A stretch of DNA of 64,000 nucleotides, from the NCBI GenBank assembly GCA_034387635.1, contig JAOANU010000010.1, positions 62,001-126,000 on the forward strand. The letters are read 5' to 3'. The notes beneath the pieces were generated by a model, which was not told where the DNA came from, ran no database searches, and saw only the letters and a list, made by a program, of their open reading frames with translations. The position numbers and the translations under genes were made by a program. Below are positions 57,107-64,000 of this stretch, piece after piece (the first letter of the stretch is position 1; every line of letters starts with the position of its first letter). The DNA comes from Rhodosporidiobolus odoratus. Lineage: Eukaryota; Basidiomycota; Microbotryomycetes; Sporidiobolales; Sporidiobolaceae.

Positions 57107-59340
57107 TGGTAGCACCTTCTACGGGCGAGACGACGCTCGGTAAGAGTACCCTGTCGTCGATACCAAGACTCGCGGGAGCAGACAACCTCGAGGACTGGAG
57201 GTTCAGTCTCGAGATGGCCCTCCTCACCAGCGGAGCGTGGCCCGTCGTCATCGGCACCGAACCCAAGCCCACATCTACCTGTTCCACCCAGCCCGACCTA
57301 CCCACAGCGCGGTCGACGTCGGGCGAAGAAGTCGGAAGCGGAAGTGGGGGAACGTCGACGGCGGTTTCTGCCACACCCGAGGAGCATCAGCGCGCGATCA
57401 AGCTGTGGGAGGCCAAGGACAACCTCGCCAAACAGTACATCGGCCTCTCCATCGACCACTCCCTCATCGTCCACGTTCGAGGAAAATCCACCTCCCTCGA
57501 AATGTTCTCCTCCATCCTTTCCGTCCTTGAGACAGGAACTCGCCGCACCTCCCGTCCCCTCCTCCTCGGTCTCCTCTGGTCGACCAAGTACGAAGAAGGC
57601 AGCGAAATGCAGACGCACCTCAACAAGATGGCCGACATCCGCCTCAAGCTGCAGAACGCCGGTAAAATCATCGAGGACGAAGATTACGCGTCAGCCCTTC
57701 TCTGGTCCCTCTCCGAAGCGAAGAGTGAGGACTGGAAACGTACCGTAGCCCTCCTCCACGACCGACCCATCGAAGACCTCACGCCGACACTCGTCACCGC
57801 CAAACTCCTCGACGAGTTCACCGCCCAGCAGAACACTTCTACCCCGTCCAAGCCGAAGACGTCATCAGCGCTACGTCTCCAGGACGACCGGAACAGCGGG
57901 GGAAAGAAGAGAGGAGGTGGCGGAGGGGGAAGAGGCAGAAGCGGGAGAGGAGCGAGGGATAAGAGCGGCGACACATGTAACGCCTGCGGCGAAAAAGGGC
58001 ACTGGGCGAACGACCCCGAGTGTAAGGGCGAGAGGAAGGGAGGCGGAGGCGGAAGCAGCGGCGGCGGCAGCGGTGGAAGAGGGGAAGGCGGAGTAAGAAG
58101 GGTGAACCTCCTCGCACTGAGGAGCGAGAAGCCTGCAACTCCCCCCCGTTCCTTCTACTCGAGCGTATCGTCCGTCGCAGAGAAGGCTTCGGTGAGGGAG
58201 AAGGAGTGGCTCGTCGACAGCGGCGCAGATGTCTCGATCTGCGGGAGCAAAAGTCAGCTCCGAAACTTCGTCGAAGAGCCCCACCTCGTCCGAGTCGCCG
58301 ATTCCCATCGCCTCACTCTCCCCGGCTACGGAAGCGCCACCCTCCGCACCTCTCTCGGATACGAAATCGACCTACCTCGTGTCTATCTCCTCCCATCCGC
58401 CCAATCCAACCTCGTCGGCACGGACGACCTGCGAGACATCGGCATCAGCACCCTGTTCGGCGAAGGTGGAGCAGTCCTGACGCACCTGTCGTCCGACACC
58501 GTTGTCGCACGCTCCGTTCCCGGCTCGAACAAAATCCTCGACCTTGTCCCCTCCGACGAAAGAAGCATCGTCGAATCCAATATTGCCCGGATCAAGTCGC
58601 AGAAAGGCGTCGACCTGCACACATGGCACCGTCGTTTCGGCCACGCGAGCAAAGCATCAATCAAAGCCCTCGGGAACGGAGAAAAGGTGAAAGGACTCAC
58701 CATCTCCGGCGCCGGCAGCGAAGGAACCTGCGAACCCTGCGCCCTTTCTCACTCCCATCGCTCTCCCTTTCCCTCCTCCGACCGCCGAGCCAAGCAACCC
58801 CTCGACCTCGTACACATGGACGTCGGTTTCGCCGACACCATTGCCGTCGGAGGCGAAACTTGCTACCTCATAGTCGTGGATGACGCCTCCCGTGCGCACT
58901 GGGTCTTCCCTATGGCAACGAAGGGCGAAGCGTACGAGGTCTGGCAGGAATGGACAAGGTTAGTCGAGCGACAGACGGGAAGAAGGATAAAGAAGATCCG
59001 CACGGACAACGGGTTCGAGTTCACCTCCGGCCGATGGCGCGAGGCACTCAAGGCGGCGGGCATCGAGCATCAACTCTCTACGCCCTACACCCCCGAGCAG
59101 AACGGCACCGCGGAGCGTCCGAACCGCACGCTGAACGAGATGGCGCTCGCCATGCTCGAGGAGGCGAAACTCCCCAAATCTCGCTGGACTTTCGCCTACC
59201 GCACCGCCGTGTACCTTAAGAACCGCCCCCCCGCACGCAGCCATCGACGGCAAGACCCCCTTCGAAGTCTGGAACGGAGAACAGGCGGATGTCAGCAACC
59301 TCCGCGTCTTCGGTTCCGTCGCCTACGTCCATATTCCTAA
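57106..59340 (+). CDS. Copia polyprotein part 1: gag, protease, integrase (frameshifted end)
   Basis: 744 residues as read. Gag: helical capsid-like region (residues ~20-240). Zinc knuckle CNACGEKGHWANDPEC at ~291 (C-x2-C-x4-H-x4-C). Protease active site WLVDSGADVSICG at ~367. Integrase: HHCC zinc domain (HRRFGHASK ... CEPC, ~505-545), then the D-D-E core: HMDVGF (~571), IRTDNGFEFTSG (~632) and NGTAERPNRT (~670). The ATG uses the last base of the LTR. The last ~36 residues, after LKNRPP, are out of frame because of an extra C in the run at 59227-59232, ending at a stop at 59340. Confidence 0.93.
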   Translation: MVAPSTGETTLGKSTLSSIPRLAGADNLEDWRFSLEMALLTSGAWPVVIGTEPKPTSTCSTQPDLPTARSTSGEEVGSGSGGTSTAVSATPEEHQRAIKLWEAKDNLAKQYIGLSIDHSLIVHVRGKSTSLEMFSSILSVLETGTRRTSRPLLLGLLWSTKYEEGSEMQTHLNKMADIRLKLQNAGKIIEDEDYASALLWSLSEAKSEDWKRTVALLHDRPIEDLTPTLVTAKLLDEFTAQQNTSTPSKPKTSSALRLQDDRNSGGKKRGGGGGGRGRSGRGARDKSGDTCNACGEKGHWANDPECKGERKGGGGGSSGGGSGGRGEGGVRRVNLLALRSEKPATPPRSFYSSVSSVAEKASVREKEWLVDSGADVSICGSKSQLRNFVEEPHLVRVADSHRLTLPGYGSATLRTSLGYEIDLPRVYLLPSAQSNLVGTDDLRDIGISTLFGEGGAVLTHLSSDTVVARSVPGSNKILDLVPSDERSIVESNIARIKSQKGVDLHTWHRRFGHASKASIKALGNGEKVKGLTISGAGSEGTCEPCALSHSHRSPFPSSDRRAKQPLDLVHMDVGFADTIAVGGETCYLIVVDDASRAHWVFPMATKGEAYEVWQEWTRLVERQTGRRIKKIRTDNGFEFTSGRWREALKAAGIEHQLSTPYTPEQNGTAERPNRTLNEMALAMLEEAKLPKSRWTFAYRTAVYLKNRPPARSHRRQDPLRSLERRTGGCQQPPRLRFRRLRPYS
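57107..57116 (+). other. Minus-strand primer-binding site
   Basis: TGGTAGCACC starts at the base after the LTR. It differs at one position from the Ty1 site that pairs with the 3' end of initiator tRNA-Met, so initiator tRNA priming is likely. It overlaps codons 1-4 of gag. Confidence 0.75.
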
Positions 59341-61435
59341 GGAGAAGCGTACTAAGCTCGACGCTAAAGCCCTCAGAGGAACCTTCGTTGGGTACGCCGT
59401 AAGCTCGAAGGCATGGGAAGTCCTATTGCCGGACGGAAAAACCCTCCTCGTCAGCCGCGACGTCACCTTCGCCGAGCGGGGCGTAGCAGGCGAAGACGTA
59501 CCTGTCCCGGGTCTGCCAGACGCACCTAGAGAGCCAGTTGCTGAAGGGACGGAGAGGTCGGAGGAAGTGGGAGCGGAAGGAAAGTCGGAGGAAGAGGGAG
59601 CGGAAGAGGAGGAGTTGGGGCGTCTTCCAAGCCGGAAGATCGACGGACTCGACCCCAACGCCATCCTCACTGGCCCCCGCACCCGCCATTCTCGCCGCCA
59701 AACCGACCTCGATCTCGATTCTCCTCCCCAAGAACCCTCCGCCAGCGCTATCTATATCCCCATCATCGCGCAGCTCAGCAGCGAGCCGAAAGACCGCGAC
59801 GAGTGGGAGGATAAGGTGATCAACGTCGCAGTCTCGCTCGTGCAGGGCGCACCGCGAACCGAGGCCGAGATGAGGGCATCGCCGCATCGAGCTGAATACG
59901 AAAGGGAGAAGAAAAATGAGATCAGCGCGATGATCGAGGACGCGGTCTTCTCGCAGAAGAAGAAGCCGCCTGGAGTGAAGGCAGTTAAAGCGAAGTTTGC
60001 GTACGCGGAGAAGGTAGGAGCCAGTGGGAGCGTCGAGCGACGCAAGGCCCGCTTCGTCGCCAAGGGCTTCTCCCAGAGGTATGGCGTCGACTACTACGAG
60101 ACCTTCGCGCCGGTAGCGAAGATCGGTACCGCGCGCATCCTCTTTGCGATCGCTGCGAAGAAGGGACTCGTCATCCTCCAGTTCGACTTCACTCGCGCAT
60201 ACCTCAATGCCCCCCTCGACGAAGAGATATGGGTAGAAATCCCCGCGGGCTGGCCCTTCCCGTACGAAGAGGGAGACTACTTACTGCTCAATCGTGCACT
60301 CTACGGGCTGAAGCAGAGCGGAGCGGCGTGGAATACCGAGTTAGACGAGACGTTGAAGAAGAAGGGATGGATTCGGTCGGCGACGGACGTTTGCCTGTAC
60401 ACCAAGAAGGTCAACGGTGAGCTCGTATATCTCCTCATCTATGTTGACGACGGGCTCGTCGCGTGCTCCAACTACTCCATCGCCCGCGCTCTCATCGACG
60501 ACCTCGCAACCGCCTATAAACTCAAATTCCTCGGCCACGCCTCCCACTACCTCTCCCTGGAAATCCATCGCAATCTGTCTACCGGCTCCATCTCCCTCTC
60601 CCAGAAGCGCTATGTGCGCGACATCCTCCAGCGCTTCGGTTTCGACAACCCGAAATACTCCCCACCTCGCACTCCATTCCCCTCTAAACCGATCGGTACT
60701 CGCAAGTCGCGACCATTCGATCGCCAGCGCTATCAGAGCGCAATTGGCGCCCTCATGTACGCCGCCATAACCACTCGCCCCGACATCGCCGCATCCGTAT
60801 CCTCCGCGGCTCAGTTCGCCTCAGCCCCTCTCGAAGAAGATTGGCTCACCGTTAAGCACATCTTCCGCTACTTGGCCGGTACCGCCGATGCTGAGCTGGT
60901 GTACGGAGGACCAGAAGAGAATGGCGAGTTAGTGTTGGAAGGGTGGAGCGACGCGAGTTGGGGGGAGTCAAGGGACAGGAGGTCGACGAGCGGTGGAGCG
61001 GCGGCGCTAAACGGAGCGTTGGTGACTTGGTTCAGCAAGAAGCAGACTACGGTCGCTCTCAGCAGCACGGAGAGCGAGTATATAGCGGGGACGATGTTAG
61101 CGAAGGAAATTATCCCCACCCGTTCCCTTCTCACCGACTTCGGATTCGAACCAACCTCTCCGACTCTCATACACGAAGACAACACATCTTGCATCGCCAT
61201 CGCCAACAACCCTCTTCACCAAGGTCGTACGAAGCACTACGACATCCAGCACCACTTCATCCGCGACCAAATCTCTCGCGGCCGAATCCGCCTCTCTTAC
61301 ATCAACACGAAGGATCAAGTTGCGGACGCTTTCACCAAGGCTATCACTGCCGATGCTTTCGAGCGTCACCGGGCGTCCATGGGTCTTAGGCTCCCCTCGC
61401 GCGCAGCAAGTGGGAGTGTTGAAGGAAGGAAGTAG
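59228..61435 (+). CDS. Copia polyprotein part 2: integrase C-terminal part, reverse transcriptase, RNase H
   Basis: About 735 codons, open from the frameshift point; not a separate gene but the continuation of part 1 in the other frame. Integrase tail: DGKTPFEVWNG and LRGTFVGYAVSSKAWEVLL (copia GKGY-like segment). Acidic linker. Reverse transcriptase: RKARFVAKGFSQRYGVDY, LQFDFTRAYLNAPLDEEIWV, ALYGLKQSGAAW and the catalytic YVDD in LLIYVDDGLVACS. RNase H: GWSDASWGESRDRRSTSGG, LSSTESEYIAGT and IHEDNTSCIAIA with HYDIQHHFIRD. The stop at 61433-61435 lies 17 bases inside the 3' LTR. Confidence 0.93.
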   Translation, partial: PPHAAIDGKTPFEVWNGEQADVSNLRVFGSVAYVHIPKEKRTKLDAKALRGTFVGYAVSSKAWEVLLPDGKTLLVSRDVTFAERGVAGEDVPVPGLPDAPREPVAEGTERSEEVGAEGKSEEEGAEEEELGRLPSRKIDGLDPNAILTGPRTRHSRRQTDLDLDSPPQEPSASAIYIPIIAQLSSEPKDRDEWEDKVINVAVSLVQGAPRTEAEMRASPHRAEYEREKKNEISAMIEDAVFSQKKKPPGVKAVKAKFAYAEKVGASGSVERRKARFVAKGFSQRYGVDYYETFAPVAKIGTARILFAIAAKKGLVILQFDFTRAYLNAPLDEEIWVEIPAGWPFPYEEGDYLLLNRALYGLKQSGAAWNTELDETLKKKGWIRSATDVCLYTKKVNGELVYLLIYVDDGLVACSNYSIARALIDDLATAYKLKFLGHASHYLSLEIHRNLSTGSISLSQKRYVRDILQRFGFDNPKYSPPRTPFPSKPIGTRKSRPFDRQRYQSAIGALMYAAITTRPDIAASVSSAAQFASAPLEEDWLTVKHIFRYLAGTADAELVYGGPEENGELVLEGWSDASWGESRDRRSTSGGAAALNGALVTWFSKKQTTVALSSTESEYIAGTMLAKEIIPTRSLLTDFGFEPTSPTLIHEDNTSCIAIANNPLHQGRTKHYDIQHHFIRDQISRGRIRLSYINTKDQVADAFTKAITADAFERHRASMGLRLPSRAASGSVEGRK
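61408..61416 (+). other. Polypurine tract for plus-strand priming
   Basis: AAGTGGGAG directly precedes the 3' LTR. It lies inside the coding frame. Confidence 0.6.
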
Positions 61436-61712
61436 GAAGGGCCGGAAATTGGCGAGACAGGGAGTGCTGCTTTGCGAGGGAAGGTTCGGGAATGATGATG
61501 AAGCGGTTCTTACTGGATCCTCTGAACAGTGCTGAGGGACCTTATAAGCCGCGAGTGGCGGGGATGCTCTTCTTCTTCATACGAGCATCTCCCGCACTCG
61601 CAGGCACGTAGCTTCCTCTGTCCTATCTAGCCGGAGCAATTCATACGAGCATCTCCCGCACTCGCAGACTCGCCCACTCTCGAGTAGCTGATAAGCAAGG
61701 TCACTTTCAGCA
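61417..61712 (+). repeat. 3' LTR
   Basis: 296 bp, identical to the 5' LTR except at two positions; followed by the target duplication GTGGT at 61713-61717. Confidence 0.95.
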
Positions 61713-62444
61713 GTGGTCTTGACTCTCCTTCCTTCTCCTACAGTTGCACAGCCTCCACCACCCGTCGCATGAGCGATCCATCTTCTCCTGAACTTACACC
61801 CTGCTGTTTCTCAGTGAGTCACTCTTCCCTTTCTGACTCACCACAGACAGAGCTCAGAGCTGACGAGGGTGAATATGTGTAATAGGTGCCAGCGCCACTG
61901 GTGAGTTAGGGTGTTTCGGTACGCGAGCGATGGACTGGGTTGGTGCATAGGTTCTCTTTCCCTGGATGGCACAGGGTTGCTATTCCCGTAGTTAGCGTAG
62001 CACGGGGACGTAAGGTGATTGCAACGCATGTTCGAAGGGTAACTTGGACAACGACTATTATGTTGACATAAATTTACGCTGAGCTGCTCTATGTATGTAC
62101 ATGCGACCGCTTTTTGACCAGCTACTGTACCTTATCAGTCCCTGCCTCGAGGCTGTGCACGACTTCGCCTCAACTTCGCAATCCGAGTCTTGGACGTCCC
62201 ACGATTCATCACCATCTACCATTTCCAGCGACGCGGACACCTTACCTATACCAGTCTCGCAAACTATATCCCTGATCGGCCAACGGTTGCGCAACGCACC
62301 AATCTTGTCCGCGGTGCATCCGGCCAAGTAACCGTCTCTCGCTCCTGATCAACCTAACCCGGCATTGAGCTCTATCAGCTCTTTCGCTCTTTCAGCTCTT
62401 CCTACCTACTGCTCAAGTCGACTGCTCAGCTGGACCGGACGACG
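61713..62444. other. Intergenic between the copia element and the coiled-coil gene
   Basis: About 730 bases. A 78-codon open frame at 62095-62331 (Ser/Thr-rich) has no family match. The last ~100 bases before 62445 are CT-rich and probably promoter. Confidence 0.35.
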
Positions 62445-63653
62445 ATGTCGGGACTTCATGGCCCAGTACCCCACGACCTCCGGCCCAGTGTGTTGCCGCC
62501 TCTTCTCCTTCCCGAGGTTACATCTACAGTGACTGACTCCTTCTCGCGGACACGGCTGCTCAATCAGGCCTCGATCGTACGTAGCTTCCCTCCGTCTTCC
62601 GGTCCAAACAATTCGCGATTGAGCCTTCCATCTTTTCACAGGTCGTCCCCCGACCACCGAAGAACAGCGCGCTTTCGCCGATTCGGGGTCACCGTGGGAA
62701 GTCGGCGAGCACTCTCCAAAACCAGCTCAGCGGCTCAAGTGGTTGCAGAAGCGGCGTAAGCTCCGCCCGTATATATGCTTTTGTAAAGAAGTCCTGCTGA
62801 CCACGTGGCAAGTGTGCAGGGGATAAGCGTGAGTCTTTCTCCTGATCGGGATAGCCGCATCCTGCCCTCAACCTGCCGTTCTCCAACATAGTCGAGGCCG
62901 AGCTGGAAAAGCAAGATCCTTCAAACTTGTTGAATTTCAACCAAGGCCGCTTCCGAAGGAAAATTGGACACAATCAAATGGAGAAAGAGTCAAATTTCTG
63001 TGAGTTTGTTCGGCGCTGCTCCGGTCCTTGTGCTTTCGATGTTCCACCGTCATGATCCTGTTGACCGAAAATACCCTTATCATTTACAGACAAGACCAAG
63101 CCGCGTTTCGAGAAGGGGACCAATGAGAGATTCAAGCGTCTCGGCGATGAGTTCAACAATCGACACCAACAGAAGCATGACTGGGGAGACTTTCAGAACC
63201 AGGTCCAGAAATTGCAGCAGTTGGTGAGTTTTTTCAGTTTACCCATATCCAATCCTGGCCGAAGCCCCTCCTGCCCTTCGTTCTTGGTTTCACGCCGTCT
63301 GTCTCGAGCTCTGACACGATCGAAATGTTATGCCCGCAGAAGGAAGAGATCGGTAAGCTCGAAGAGGAGATTAAGCAAGAAAAGGCAGGCCGTAAAAAAG
63401 CCAAGCGCCAAGAGTCGTTTCAGGTCAAGCCACGTCAAGGCAAGGACGGTCAACCACCAAGCCCGGTGAGTGTCTTCAAGAGGGCAACCATGCCCCTGAG
63501 AAGAAAACGACAAGAGGAGTGATAGACAGTCGAGGGGGACGAGACAGGAATTACTGTACATAGGTAACTCTGACCTGTCGAACACAGCCCAGTGTCCGAA
63601 CTATCTGACAACCTCCACTCTTGCAGGTCATGGCGGGTCCAGCACTCTTGTGA
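62445..63653 (+). CDS. Small basic coiled-coil protein of unknown function
   Basis: Seven exons (62445-62580, 62642-62755, 62820-62828, 62892-62999, 63090-63223, 63340-63465, 63627-63653) give 217 residues; the third exon is 9 nt. Not recognised. The N-terminus is Pro/Leu-rich, followed by RRPPTTEEQRAFADSGSPWE. The middle and C-terminal parts are charged helices (LEAELEKQDPSNLLNFNQ, WGDFQNQVQKLQQLKEEIGK, LEEEIKQEKAGRKKAKRQE) that predict coiled coil, with no signal peptide or membrane segment. All joins are in phase with GT-AG introns, and GTGAGT donors are used four times, which supports a real gene. The first donor (GTAGCT at 62581) was preferred over GTACGT four bases upstream because only it keeps the frame open. 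Confidence 0.6.
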
Positions 63654-64000
63654 AACGGGCTGTGTCGTATTTTGGGTTTTCTAGTCAGTTCTTCGTTGTC
63701 GGTACCGGTCTTATCTATACCCCCTCGCTGCTCCAGCGCTTGAGTCGCCATCTCCTGTACACCGTCTGTCAATGGGCAGCGTGTGGTATATTACAGAACA
63801 TCGACTAGAAGCAATGGTCAAACAGGTTTCTCGTTACCAACAACCTTCTCAAGCTGCCGCAAAACGGCGAATTGTATGCCAATCCAGGACGTCCGCCTAC
63901 CCAGAGCACCGTTCTGGGGTGCACGAGCTAGATTGCGGCCCTGCACCAGCTCCGGCTTGTCAACCCGAGGGATAGCTGACAGTGTGTCAAGTTGATCCGA
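63654..64000. other. Right-edge sequence, no gene seen
   Basis: About 350 bases after the coiled-coil gene. Short open frames only. Confidence 0.35.

Larger units (their letters stand above)
56811..61712 (+). mobile_element. Ty1/copia LTR retrotransposon, nearly intact
   Basis: 4902 bp. Two 296-bp LTRs beginning TG and ending CA, 5-bp target duplication, primer-binding site directly after the 5' LTR, polypurine tract directly before the 3' LTR, and domain order gag - protease - integrase - reverse transcriptase - RNase H, which defines copia (Pseudoviridae). The two LTRs differ at only two positions, so insertion was recent. A single extra C in a C-run breaks the polyprotein near the end of the integrase core. 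Confidence 0.97.

Noticed and set aside
59426..61435. A separate reverse-transcriptase gene starting at an internal ATG
   Set aside because: Homology to the integrase tail extends upstream of that ATG to the C-run at 59227, so this is the second half of one frameshifted polyprotein.

Overview
This is a nuclear genome window from a fungus. The genes carry many short introns (mostly 50-110 nt, GTRNGT donors, CTNAC-like branch sites, YAG acceptors), the sequence looks GC-rich, and the protein families are fungal: a Zn2Cys6 regulator, MNN1-type mannosyltransferase, DUF3431, DUF1479, a mitochondrial glycerol-3-phosphate dehydrogenase ending in EF-hands, a GPI-type lipase-like protein and a Ty1/copia element. 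The style fits a basidiomycete yeast of the Rhodotorula/Rhodosporidium group (Sporidiobolales); that placement is inference. I see no tRNA, rRNA or CRISPR.

Layout. 0-5.2 kb: two tandem multi-pass membrane proteins, the second fused to a DUF3431 domain. 5.6-13.2 kb: an O-methyltransferase, then mitochondrial FAD glycerol-3-phosphate dehydrogenase (GUT2). A 750-bp inverted copy of the GUT2 3' end sits between them. 13.8-17 kb: a secreted class-3 lipase-like protein whose nucleophile Ser is Gly, followed by a truncated, frameshifted copy of its 5' end. 17.5-24 kb: GT71 mannosyltransferase, an F-box/LRR-like gene, a 382-bp MITE-like element in a divergent promoter, and a 2-hydroxyacid dehydrogenase. 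24.3-33.1 kb, minus strand: an O-fucosyltransferase-like type II membrane protein, a secreted Cys-containing protein, a triple-KH protein and mitochondrial ribosomal protein bL35m. 33.7-43 kb: a VAP/Scs2 ER protein, a decayed O-methyltransferase copy, a Zn2Cys6 regulator, and a divergent DUF1479 oxygenase-like gene. 43.4-48.3 kb: a Cdc25-type Ras GEF. 50.2-55.7 kb: two convergent KH/RS-tail genes paralogous to the one at 29.3-32.2 kb. 56.8-61.7 kb: a nearly intact copia element with a 5-bp target duplication. 62.4-63.7 kb: a small basic coiled-coil protein.

The most interesting points are: (1) three lineage-style paralogs that pair KH-like domains with a W-x2-[FY]-D-E motif and share an intron before the last KH; (2) the inverted GUT2 fragment, which would make any O-methyltransferase read-through transcript antisense to GUT2; (3) the lipase-like protein with a lost nucleophile; (4) a copia element whose start codon straddles the LTR and primer-binding-site junction. 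Gene models were built by hand by joining exons in phase. The total coding length is a multiple of three in all the complete models, but individual splice sites are predictions.
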